Shown here in pieces: positions 45,001 through 53,575 of a DNA stretch of 64,000 nt. The position numbers and the translations under genes were made by a program. The notes below the pieces were generated by a model, which did no database searches, was not told the DNA's origin, and saw only the letters and a list, made by a program, of their open reading frames with translations. Position 1 is the first letter of the stretch; the number at the start of each line of letters is the position of its first letter. Source of the stretch: Dendrocalamus latiflorus (Eukaryota > Streptophyta > Magnoliopsida > Poales > Poaceae); assembly GCA_017311315.1 (NCBI GenBank), contig CM029631.1, positions 7,064,514 to 7,128,513 on the forward strand, in the 5' to 3' direction.

Positions 45001-46413
45001 TCTCATTCTCATCCCATCACGTGTAAGTGGGTCTATAAAATTATGACTCGCTCTGATGGCTCTCTTGAGTGCTATAAGGCGCGTCTTGTTGCTCGTGGCT
45101 TCCAGCAGAAGTATGGTGTTGACTACGACGAAACTTTTGCTCCTGTGGCCCACATGACCACTGTTCGCACTCTTCTTTCGGTGACGTCTGTTCGCCACTG
45201 GTCTGTTTCTCAGCTTGATATCAAGAATGCCTTTCTTAATGGCGAGTTGCGTGAGGAGGTCTACATGCATCCGCCACCTGGGTATTCTGTTCCTGAGGGC
45301 ATGGTCTGTCGCCTTCGTCGCTCTCTCTATGGCCTTAAGCAAACCCCTCGTGCTTGGTTTGAGCGCTTCTCCTCTGTGGTCACTGCTGCTGGCTTTTCAG
45401 CTAGTGATCATGATCCTGCGCTCTTTGTCCACACTTCGTCTCGTGGTCGGACTCTTCTTCTTCTGTATGTTGATGATATGATCATTACGGGAGATGATTC
45501 TGAGTACATTGCCTTTGTCAAGGCTCGTCTTAGTGAGCAGTTCCTTATGTCGGATCTTGGTCCTCTTCGTTACTTCCTTGGGATTGAGGTTACTTCCACT
45601 CCAGATGGTTTCTTTATGTCCCAAGAGAAATATATTCAGGATCTTCTTGATCGCGCCTCTCTCACTGATCAGCGTACTGTTGAGACTCCCATGGAGCTCA
45701 ATGTTCACCCCCGACTCTCTGATGGCGAGCCTCTTTCTGATCCGACTCGCTATCGTCATCTTGTTGGGAGTCTTGTCTACCTTGCTGTTACTCGTCCAGA
45801 TATCACTTATCCAGTTCATATTCTGAGTCAGTTTGTTTCAGCTCCTACTCAGGTCCACTACAGCCACCTTCTTCGAGTTTTGCGATACCTTCGCGGGACT
45901 ATCTCTCGCCGTCTCTTCTTTCCACGTTCCAGCTCGTTACAGCTTCAGGCCTATTCGGATGCTACTTGGGCCAGCGATCCCTCTGATCGCCGGTCTATCT
46001 CTGCTTACTGTGTTTTTCTTGGTGGTTCTCTTATTGCCTGGAAGACGAAGAAACAGACTGCAGTGTCCCGTTCGAGTGCAGAGGCTGAGTTGCGAGCTAT
46101 GGCTCTCTTGACAGCAGAAATTACTTGGCTACGGTGGTTACTTGAGGATTTTGGTGTTTCTGTCACTACACCGACTTCTCTCTTGTCAGACAGTACAAGT
46201 GCTATCAGTATTGCTCGTGATCCTGTGAAGCATGAGCTCACCAAGCATATTGGTGTTGATGCTTCTTTCATAAGGTCTTGTGTGCATGATCAGGTGATTA
46301 CTCTTCAGTATGTGCCTTCAGAGCTTCAGATAGCGGATTTCTTCACGAAGGCCCAGATTCGAGCACAGCACAGCTTCTACCTCTCCAAACTGAGTGTTGT
46401 TGATCCACCATGA
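42097..46413 (+). CDS. Copia gag-pol polyprotein, intact
   Basis: A single 1438-codon ORF. Gag occupies about residues 1-300 and ends with the zinc knuckle CSYCDKVDHIESQC. Protease: WILDSGASFHMTP. Integrase: HHRLGHLCGSR with the CQGCK zinc half-site, then HSDVWGPTPF and a DDE core. Reverse transcriptase: ETFAPVAHMTTVRTL, NAFLNGEL and YVDDMIITG. RNase H: SRSSAEAELRAMA and ending FFTKAQIRAQHSFYLSKL. Domain order is the Copia order (integrase before RT). No stop or shift is present, so the copy could still be autonomous if expressed. Codon usage is pyrimidine-rich, unlike the GC-rich host exons. Confidence 0.95.
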   Translation: MGIVSLPRCPVIFDGVNYTDFVSHMHIHMRGLRLWGVLSGDVTYPPCPIPPTEPTPVALPPTADKAAAEAARLADDNAASAYQEALDSYKDRLTVYTQWYDDDARAAAVFIASVQPQFSSEVVGLPSAFQMWTHLRQRYEPSGDALYLSVVRQEHSLQQGDATVDAFYAQSSAVWRQLDSLRTAGCRTCPCCLDVRADLEFQRVYEFLTRLRPEFEQRRAQLLARHPHVTLLEALTEIRAEETRLSGAGLMPLPSVLAARPPATLPPPAATTGGGGRPPSRDGRPHCSYCDKVDHIESQCYKKKRHLSRCSSTGTSASTTTSASTFSAASLTEQEIARLRRLLAASGSPSTGSAGSATDSSGTKKPPPTQSGTSPWILDSGASFHMTPDPSTLSFITPLDSPISVLTADGTSLSVSGRGSLSNSSFHVPSVAHVPRLTMQLLSAGQITDLGYRVILDSDSCCVQDRHTGALVGSGPRRRDSHRFWELDWFHLPSAATIAASLSASATSSTGSFQQWHHRLGHLCGSRLSSLVRRGLLGPVSGDMSLDCQGCKLGKQIQFSYPHSESVSQRPFDLVHSDVWGPTPFVSKGGHRYYIIFIDDFSRHTWIYFMSSRNEALSIYKQFATMIHTQFSTPIRVFRADSAGEYLSRHLRSFLAEQGTLAQFSCPGAHAQNGVAERKHRHLLETARALMIVASIPPHFWAEAVSTATYLVNIQSSSALQGAIPVERLCGLLPDYSALHLFGCVCYVLLAPRERTKLIAQSVECVFLGYSAEHKGYRCWDPVGRRMQVSRDVTFDESRPFYPHPASPSVSSVEALSFLTFPDTPISVLPSSTCPTESPHIPPVASPPLSPPASSLTTPQAPPTTVPFPPIVYTRRPRIEIFSDEPSSPDVPSSSDAPSSPDGSSSPRYTLCDRQSIRLPARFAFAGAATREPVSYRDAVTHPEWQLAMAEKIAALERTGTWDLVPFPSHSHPITCKWVYKIMTRSDGSLECYKARLVARGFQQKYGVDYDETFAPVAHMTTVRTLLSVTSVRHWSVSQLDIKNAFLNGELREEVYMHPPPGYSVPEGMVCRLRRSLYGLKQTPRAWFERFSSVVTAAGFSASDHDPALFVHTSSRGRTLLLLYVDDMIITGDDSEYIAFVKARLSEQFLMSDLGPLRYFLGIEVTSTPDGFFMSQEKYIQDLLDRASLTDQRTVETPMELNVHPRLSDGEPLSDPTRYRHLVGSLVYLAVTRPDITYPVHILSQFVSAPTQVHYSHLLRVLRYLRGTISRRLFFPRSSSLQLQAYSDATWASDPSDRRSISAYCVFLGGSLIAWKTKKQTAVSRSSAEAELRAMALLTAEITWLRWLLEDFGVSVTTPTSLLSDSTSAISIARDPVKHELTKHIGVDASFIRSCVHDQVITLQYVPSELQIADFFTKAQIRAQHSFYLSKLSVVDPP

Positions 46414-46426
46414 GTTTGAGGGGGGG

Positions 46427-46556
46427 TGTTAGAGATATATGTATAGTTTGTTATTCCCCATTGTTATGAGGGGTTCTTTGCATATTTACCACCTGTACTT
46501 TATGTATATATACCGGCCCATTGGCCTCATATTGAATACAAGCGCTATTCATAACA
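46427..46556 (+). repeat. 3' LTR of the Copia element
   Basis: 130 bp, TGTTAGAGAT...CATAACA, preceded by the polypurine tract. Confidence 0.9.
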
Positions 46557-46561
46557 ATGCC

Positions 46562-46877
46562 AACTGACCAAATGAAGGTCAACATGCTGGCCACGTAGTA
46601 CTGTGAGGCCAACAAGACGAAGAACATGCCGGTCATTCTGCCGCATTGCATGCTCCCTGGGTTCAAACAAGGCCAGGAGAAGATGTCGAAGAGCGATCTC
46701 CATGGAAGACGACGAGGATCAGGTGAATCTGAAGATAGAGCAGGCCTTGCCCTCGAAATATTGTAGAAGGGGATCCGTGGCTGGAGTACGCCAAGCACAT
46801 ATTGTTTGCCTTGGTTCGGAAGGAAGAAGACGGCGGCGACAAGGCGTTCACGAATCACCAGTATGCGCGAGCTGATT
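46562..46877 (+). pseudogene. Tyrosyl-tRNA synthetase pseudogene, 3' part
   Basis: Downstream of the Copia the frame resumes with QMKVNMLA, a stop where the family has an Arg-Glu-Tyr segment, then KNMPVILPHCMLPGFKQGQEK followed by MSKSD, the KMSKS-like class I signature. Beyond that it degrades by shifts (EDQVNLKIEQALP, CLPWFGRK). It joins the 41199-41399 part when the Copia and one ATGCC are discounted. Confidence 0.8.
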
Positions 46878-47569
46878 GCTGAAAACGAGAGTAGTGCTTT
46901 GCATCCTGATGATGTGAATTGTGAAGCCGGCTTTTGGCAAAAGCCATAAATCAGATATTGCAGCCTATTCGTGACCACTTCGAACAAACGATAGCGAAGC
47001 CATACTTTTAACGAGAGCAAACAGTAGTACAGGACAGCCAAGAAACTCATGCGATCCAACTAAGCCACATGGATATTTCGGACAAACCAATGTTATAACT
47101 AAGAACCAGGTGTACTTAAAAGATTGATTTGTTGTGAGTTTCGTTGGTCGTAATTTCTTGTGTACTTATAATCGTGGCATGAAATGGTACCTCTGGCTAT
47201 CCTTGTTAGTGGAGGAAAGCCAATTTGGCCGTCTCTCAAACGCGAGGAAATACTTGCTCACGCTGTTCAAAAGCCAGAATAGTCAAGGAAACCGAACCTT
47301 TTTTTTTTTGGGTCAACTAACCTGGTTCGGTAAGGGTCGACAAGAAAAACCAAACGTGCAATATTGTAGTATACAAACTTTGTTTGAGTTATGTTCACTC
47401 CAAAAAGAAATAAATTTGGTAGTGTCATGCTCTGGTTAGCTTGTACTTATTCCTCTCTCACACGTACACACAAATTATAAGATATGCCTGAAATGCACAT
47501 CAAGTATAATAATTACATTTAAAAATAATACGTTGTTGCACCTCATGTCATGTGGATATTACAATATAT
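46878..47569. other. Intergenic, nothing recognised
   Basis: AT-rich; short ORFs only. No terminal repeats or exons could be supported. Confidence 0.4.
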
Positions 47570-47819
47570 GGGTCTGTTATTTGTAGCTTCTAAAAGTGAT
47601 TTTTGGTTTTTGTTATAGTACCTGATTTTCAAACAGAGTATTTTCTTAAGACAAGATTTACAAATTAATTGTAGTGCATGTTAAAAACCTAATATTTGTA
47701 CCATCAAAAATTGCAAGCGAGTATCTCTCTCCGTAATCTCTGTCGCGAATAGCCCAAAAATTAAAATTTTCAGCCAAAAACCATAACACACATCCATAGG
47801 CTAAAAAAAGAACAGGCCC
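47570..47819. mobile_element. Probable MITE (250 bp)
   Basis: The ends GGGTCTGTTATTT and, inverted, GGGCCTGTTCTTT form imperfect inverted repeats. TAT flanks both sides (47567-47569 and 47820-47822). The interior is non-coding and has fold-back GGTTTTTG/CCAAAAACC motifs. It is related in style to PIF/Harbinger MITEs, but the target site is ambiguous in AT-rich flank. Confidence 0.5.
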
Positions 47820-48573
47820 TATATCATCACATAAATGAAATTCTAGATATAAAAGTTAGAAATATTGTAAAAATGGGAACGGTATTTGATGAAATATTTA
47901 GATTTTTATAACTTACGAAGTACATTTACGTTCGAAGTTAGAACCACATATGTCTACGATTAGAACGTATGTCAAGAACGGTGTAAAATAGTGCTCACAA
48001 ACAAACATAGTAAGTCAATGCGCACATCTTACAAACAAAAAATTTCGTGACACACCGTATCGGCAATTTATCTTTAGACACAGGAAAATTTTCAATTCCC
48101 ATAATGTATATTATAAAAAAAAAGTCCCACTTCTGAACGAGGCTAAAGCGATTCACAAACTAATGTCTCTATCCTTTTTAGTTTTTCTGTGATTTTTAGC
48201 TTCGGCTTTTAGATGGGGCGGCTTCTTTGCTTCTCGAGCCTAAAATCATATATATTATCCATATCGATGGTTTTATCAGCTATTATCATCTCAAAAAATG
48301 TTAATAAAAATTATAAGGCAAAAACCGAAGAAAAGAATCAATATCAACACTTTCTTCCATTTTTCCCCCAGACCAGAAGGGCAAGTCAGTGCCGCGGGCA
48401 GAGCGGCCGAGCCGCCCCTGGCTGAACCGACGACAAACCCGGGGGCAGCGAGTAGAGTACCCGCGACTCCGACAAATTCCACTGTACTTCCATTTCCGCA
48501 GCGCGGCGCCCCCCTCCAAATCCCGCTCTGTTCACACGGCGGGCGAGAGGGACAGCGAGCGACGGACGCAGGC
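47820..48573. other. Intergenic and HMGA 5' flank
   Basis: AT-rich up to about 48350, then GC-rich sequence that should contain the promoter and 5' UTR of the HMGA gene. No clear TATA box. Confidence 0.4.
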
Positions 48574-49319
48574 ATGGCCACTTGCACTTCCAGCGGCGAC
48601 GACTCGCCCCCCGCCGCCTCCGACCTCGTCCTCCCCTCCTACCCCGAGGCAAGCCGCACTGCCCCCTAATCTAAACCCTAGCTGCCTGCCTCCCGCTTTT
48701 CCGCCCAGATCTGCGCCCTCCCGGTCGATCTTGGCGAATTGACTTGTTTGGTGTGTGTGTGCTGCAGATGATCGTGGAGGCGATCGCGTCGCTGGCGGAG
48801 GAGAACGGCTCCAGCCAGGCCACCATCGCGCGCCGCATCGAGGCGGCCCACGGCACCGGCGGCGACCTCCCGCCGTCGCACCCCGCGCTCGTCGCCGCCC
48901 ACCTCTCCCGCATGTCCGGCGCTGGCGAGCTCGTCGCCGTCGCGGGAGGCAAGTACGCGCTGCCCCCGGTGCCGGACTGCCCCGCCGACGACTACTCTCC
49001 TGACGACGCGCCGCCGCCGCCTCCCGCTAAGCGCGGCCGCGGACGGCCCCCCAAGGCGCGGCCCCCGGGCTTCCCCAGGGGAGCCGCGGCTCCTATCGGC
49101 GCGCCTAGCGACGGAGTAGCCGTCGCCGCGGCAGCCCCCGCGGCGCCGCGCCGGCGCGGCCGCCCGCCCAAGCCGCGGGACCCGCACGCGCCGCCGAAGA
49201 TCCCGCGCCCGCGCGGGCGGCCGCGCAAGAACCCGCTCCCGGAGGGGATGGTGCCGCGGCCGCGCCCCAGCGCAACGGTCAAGGCGCGCCCTATGTTCGC
49301 CGAGGTCGGCTTCGTGTGA
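48574..49319 (+). CDS. HMGA (HMG-I/Y) protein with H15 domain and AT-hooks
   Basis: Two exons (48574-48648 and 48768-49319) give 208 residues. A linker-histone-like H15 domain spans about 18-92 (LPSYPE-MIVEAIASLAEENGS...GGKYALP). It is followed by AT-hooks KRGRGRPPK (about 113), RRRGRPPK (about 153) and RPRGRPRK (about 172), then a basic tail. Such proteins bind the minor groove of AT-rich DNA and help assemble promoters and chromatin in the nucleus. The intron uses a GC donor (CCCGAG|GCAAGC), forced by the conserved YPE-MI junction; the acceptor is GCTGCAG. Length and hook number fit plant HMGA. ATG 48574 is the only in-frame start before the conserved YPE. Confidence 0.93.
48649..48650 (+). 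other. GC splice donor of the HMGA intron
   Basis: The exon ends CCCGAG and the intron begins GCAAGC. No nearby GT donor preserves the conserved H15 junction. Confidence 0.75.
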
Positions 49320-49736
49320 TGCCGAGGCGGAGAGGAAGCGCTAACTTTCTCACTGTTCCTGCTGCTGTTTGATGTGTGGGCTTTTCCCCGTTCGTGTTGT
49401 TCTAATTCAGGGAGCGTTTAGGGTGGAAGACGAGACGAGGCGAGGCGGCGGTGGCCGGTGGTGGTGTGTCAGTTCGTGGTGTTGCTACTGTTGGTCGCCG
49501 GAGGGGTTTGTCTCCTCCCCGGCGGTGTATGATTCATTAGCTTCGATTTAGCTCGGTTGCCTCTTGCCTTATGTATGATTCATTACCTTCGATTTAGCTC
49601 GGTTAACATCGTAGCGGTTGATTTCAAGCGAGAATCACGGTGATCTTTGTCGTCGGTGTATGTTCTTTCTGAGTCATCTTGTTCATCTTCTTTGGCTGTA
49701 GTTGTGTCGTTGAAGCGTTCCAAGATGGATGCTTAC

Positions 49737-50841
49737 CAAGGTTATTAAGGCGGTAAGGCGAGGTAAGGCGACTCACCCCCCTCACACCTTTTAAGCGGTA
49801 AGGCGTGAGGCGAGGCGACGCCTTACACATCCTAAGGCGCTAAGGGCAATAAATAAAATGAGCATTTACAGCACATATGTATCTTGTTGTTGTCAATTCT
49901 TAAGGTCATCTAGCACCCATCTTTCTATTCTAATTACTCTTCTCCCATGTAACATCCATCCTCTTTGCCCCTTGTAAGTTTCAACATATGGATTATTATA
50001 AATGCAATAGATATAAACACCCAGTACTAGCGAGCACAGTGACTACCTAGCACTAGCGAGCACAACATTCAACTAAAAATTGATAGGTTTCAGTCAATTT
50101 TTTCTGAACCATTGGATTAAAATCGGATGGCCCAGATTCTTCCTCTCTCCTCCCACTATACAATCCCGTCCGCCCCCCCTCAACCTAATGCGCTGCCGCC
50201 TCCTATCCCCACACCGCGCGCTCCCTCGATGGCTCCGCCGCCGCCTCCAGCGATCCAGCTCCACCTCCGCCTCCAGGCGATCCGGCTCCACCTCCCCCAG
50301 TCCCCCTCCATCCCCGGCTCCCTCTCCCTCTCGACCTCCCCCTCCCGGTCGGCCGACGGATGAGGGAGGAGGGGGGAGGGAGAGCAGGGAGATGAGGGGG
50401 GAGGGGAGTACCTTGCTGCTGGGCGACGAGGATGGAGGCATCGGCGCGCCGCTGCGACGGGATCTGCGAGATGGAGGCGGCGCCGACGCCGAGAGACCGG
50501 AGCGGAGAGATGGAGGCGCCGCCGGCCACCGCCTTGGTTCCAGGTACTTCGCCGCCTACGGTTCTTTCTCCAGATCCGGATCTCTTTCTCTGCCTCTCTG
50601 GTTTAGCCACCGGCCGACCGCCTACTCACTTCATTTAGTCGTGGTCGTCACCTCCTCCATGCGAAAGGCGTCGCCTTGAGCCTTCCCGACGCCATACGCC
50701 GCCTAAGCGTCACCTCAGCGATGCCTTCGTGCTAAGGCGGACGCCATACGCACGCAGGGCAAGGCGGGGCGACGCCTTGCCGGCTTGGGGCGCCTTACCG
50801 CCTAAGCGTCGCTACACTTAGGCGACGCCTTAATAACCCTG
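49737..50841. mobile_element. Non-autonomous hAT element with GC-rich cargo
   Basis: The ends CAAGGTTATTAAGGCG and, inverted, CAGGGTTATTAAGGCG are flanked by ATGCTTAC (49729-49736) and TTGCTTAC (50842-50849), an 8-bp duplication with one mismatch. Both subterminal regions are packed with AAGGCG/CGCCTTA motifs. The centre (about 50110-50640) is a GC-rich Pro/Arg block with purine-rich strand bias and no recognisable transposase. It resembles a grass 5' UTR or first exon, possibly captured. It lies about 0.4 kb downstream of the HMGA stop. Confidence 0.8.
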
Positions 50842-50849
50842 TTGCTTAC

Positions 50850-51840
50850 TTGCTTAGTGTGTTTTGAGCTGGCAATCTGCTTGTTTTGATCTCTGGCTCC
50901 GTTTAAAAGGATGCTGAGTTGTTGATCTGTGAGCCCTATTGGTGCTATAATCAGATCATTTGGAGGAAGTTCTTGGGAAAAGCTCTACTGACTACCATGA
51001 TCGCTGTATGCTACACTCCGTGCCCTCCTATGACTTGTGCTCTCTAGCTGGTAAATGCATTAGTAAGGAAACATGTCTGAAATTGCCACGGCTTGACGGT
51101 CCATTTCGCGCACAATCTAGTAATGTACGTGATACGTTTTACAAGCTTGCAATTGCAGTTGTGATGAACGGCGCAAGCATGTCCCTTCGCAAGGAACGAT
51201 GCAGTAACTGTGATGTTATTGTTTGGACAGAGGGGCGATCTGCTGACGCACAGAAGCGTCGTATGACAGGAAATCATGAGTCAATTGGTGTTCCACCTGA
51301 TACGACGACCAAGCGTTGTTCCGGTGACGGTGACTAGGGCTGGGAACTTACCGCTTCTGTATTTGTATTTATAAATAAATATGAATACAAATTTAAATAT
51401 TTTCGAATACTAGTACAAGTTGAATATTATAATGAATATGAATTTGAATTGAATATCTACACAATTCAGTCAAATCCAAATTCTTGTGGACTAGGGCAAA
51501 TCGGCAATTCTCCGAGCACCACGGTAAAATGTAACTGTATCATTGTGGTTTATTTTCTTGTGCTCAATTTACATTCAAGCTATTTAAATTTATAAAATTA
51601 AATTGATTGCTTGTCATAATAAGATTGCAAACTTTGACATAACTTAGAGTGTTTGTACACTTAGGTGAACCTAATTAATTTAGGCTTTATTTGCGCTAAA
51701 TTAAATTGAGTTAAATTTCCGCATTATATACTTGGTTTAACCAAATAATTAATAGAAGAGAAAATTTTTAAATCACATATTCACCCCCTCTAGTCAGCCT
51801 CTTCAACTTACACGGGGGCACGGCTATTCGAATAGATATT
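50850..51840. other. No gene recognised; possible LTR remnant
   Basis: A plus-strand ORF of 125 codons at 50960-51337 resembles nothing I know and has no supporting context. From 51640 an AT-rich stretch ends in TTCACCCCCTCTAGTC (about 51780), a motif common at grass LTR borders (the inverse of a GAGGGGGTGAA start), so a decayed LTR is possible. Confidence 0.35.
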
Positions 51841-51954
51841 AATAGTTTGCAGAGGTGTTCAACAGTTCGAAGTCGAAGGGGCAGTGGTTGAAGTCGCATT
51901 CATGGTCGTAGTCGTAGCACCCATGGACGTGGTCGTAACGGTCATGGTCGTAAT

Positions 51955-52098
51955 CGTATCGCCAACCCGAAGGGCACCTGTTGGTTTGTCTATAACCTCC
52001 ACCGCTACGAGTTCCCCCTCTAGTTGGACATCCCCTTCGCCTACCCCTAGGTCACCCCCGAGATTGAGCCCCCTACCCTCGACGGCAAGACCTACAAG
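51955..52098 (+). pseudogene. UFC1 (UFM1-conjugating E2) gene fragment
   Basis: One frame reads RIANPKGTCWFVYNLHRYEFPL, a TAG, LDIPFAYP, a second TAG, then VTPEIEPPTLDGKTYK. This follows the core of ubiquitin-fold-modifier conjugating enzyme 1, whose family reads GKCWYVHNL, RYEFPLQFDIP and PEIELPTLDGKT. Both stops sit where one base change from Gln and Glu codons suffices. It ends before the catalytic Cys region. It is flanked on both sides by GGTCGTA/TACGACCA repeat DNA, suggesting capture by that element. Confidence 0.75.
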
Positions 52099-52127
52099 GT
52101 CTCGTACTCCCCCATGGATTGTAATAT

Positions 52128-52260
52128 GCTTTTAGCCACGAGGTGTGATCGGCAGCTTCCAATTTACGACCACGAGCGCTGGTTGATGTGTTTTGATTTA
52201 CGACCATGAGGTGTGGTCAATGTCTTCGAACTTACGACCACAAGCGTTGGATGAAGTCGA
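52128..52260. repeat. 34-bp array, first block
   Basis: Units start at about 52128, 52162, 52196 and 52230, all exactly 34 bp apart, with the TTACGACCACGAG core. Confidence 0.8.
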
Positions 52261-52261
52261 A

Positions 52262-52515
52262 GATCTGTGGTCGAAGTCGAAGCCATGGTCGAAGGGGGCC
52301 ATGGTTGAAGGGGGAAGTGGTCGTGGTCGAAGGGACAGTGGTTGAATAGGGCAGTAGTCGAAGTCGAGGCTGTGGTCAAAGTCGGGGTCATGGTCGAAGT
52401 CGAGGTTGTGGTCAAAGTCGGGGCCATGGTCGAAGTCGACGCCGTGGTTGAAGTTTGGGCCGTGGTCGAAGGGGACTATGGTCGACGTCGAAGGGCCGTG
52501 GTCGAAGCCGGGGCT
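52262..52515. repeat. GGTCGAAGTCG-rich repeat block with 36-bp units
   Basis: Irregular GGTCGAAG repeats include two near-identical 36-bp units starting at 52372 and 52408 (GTGGTCAAAGTCGGGG...). It sits between the two 34-bp blocks. Confidence 0.7.
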
Positions 52516-52590
52516 GAGCAGGTTGGGCGGGTCGAGCAGGCTGACGCTGATAATCAGGCGATAGGACACAAGCGCGCCGAAGGCTTGCCA

Positions 52591-53045
52591 ACGTACGACC
52601 ACCAGCGATGGTTGACTGCTCCCAACCAACGATCACGCGCAATGGTCAACGACTTGTAACTTACAACCATGAGGTGTGATCGACGACTTCCGACTTACGA
52701 CTTACGACCACGAGGTGTGGTCGATGTCTTTCGACTTACGACCACAAGCGTTGATCGATGTATTCCGACTTACGACCATGAACGATGGTCGCTGGTTTCC
52801 GACGTACGACCACGAGCTATTGTCGAAGGCTCCTAATTTATGACCACGATCGATTATCGATCGTTACCAACTTACGACCACCAGCGATGGTCGACCGCTC
52901 CCGACCTATGATCACGCGCGATGGTCGACGGCTTCTGACTTACGATGACGAGGTGTGCTCGAGGGTTCATGACCTACAACCATTATGTGTGGTCGATGTC
53001 TTCCGACTTACGACCACGAGATGTGATCGACGGTTTTCAACTTAC
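52591..53045. repeat. 34-bp array, second block
   Basis: Units start at 52591, 52625, 52659, then, after a 7-bp duplication, at 52700, 52734, 52768, 52802, 52836, 52870, 52904, 52938, 52972, 53006 and 53040. The period is exactly 34 bp although the units differ widely in sequence. Each typical unit contains CGACCA and TGGTCG separated by about 7 nt, an imperfect hairpin. Confidence 0.88.
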
Positions 53046-53575
53046 TTGATGGATTTAAAAACTTTTAGAACATATTTGTATGTACATTCTAAATTTTTTT
53101 ACCATCCGTGAATTTTAAAACATATATATATAATAAATTTTAAAAATTCATAACAACGCACGGACATTCATAGTTCAAAACTACAAGAAAACATCTCTCA
53201 CCGACGCGGCGACGCACCATGCGTTCCTACTCAAAGTTACGGTTTAATTTTAGGTACGGTGCAAATTGCAATTTGCTCGTAACCAAACAACTCAAGCCGG
53301 CATTACGGCAAGCGAGCGCCTCACTGACAACCCGGGCGCGCCATCCCGACGGGCCAGATCGCCCCCATCACCCCGTCCGAAACCCAGACCCTCTTCCCCG
53401 AGATCTAAAACACCTTCCTCCTCTCCCCCCATCGCCATTCTCTCCCCCCTCCTCCCCTCCCCTCTCCCCCCTCAGATCCAGCATCTCCTCTCCTCCGCTC
53501 CTCTCCGCGGCTAGGGCCAAGGGGCTCGGGCTTTGCCGCCGCCGTCGCAGGGGACGACGAGTCCGGGCAGGGAAG

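Larger units (their letters stand above)
41400..46556 (+). mobile_element. Copia retrotransposon with intact ORF
   Basis: LTRs of about 130 bp (41400-41527 and 46427-46556) are flanked by ATGCC (41395-41399 and 46557-46561). The primer site TGGTATCAGAGCG directly follows the 5' LTR, and TTTGAGGGGGG precedes the 3' LTR. The 5' LTR lacks the initial TG. LTRs differ at 4 of 128 aligned positions. One uninterrupted gag-pol ORF fills the interior. The short LTRs and 5.2-kb size fit Ale/Ivana-like Copia lineages (inference). It is inserted in the TyrRS pseudogene. Confidence 0.93.

Noticed and set aside
50080..50679. 199-codon plus-strand ORF
   Set aside because: Composition ORF within the hAT cargo, overlapped by equally long ORFs on the other strand.
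50960..51337. 125-codon ORF as a gene
   Set aside because: No recognisable domain, no splice or promoter support, AT-rich flanks.
52128..53045. CRISPR-like array of repeats and spacers
   Set aside because: The repeats are not conserved and the whole 34-bp unit varies; there are no cas genes and the context is a plant nuclear genome. It is a degenerate tandem array.
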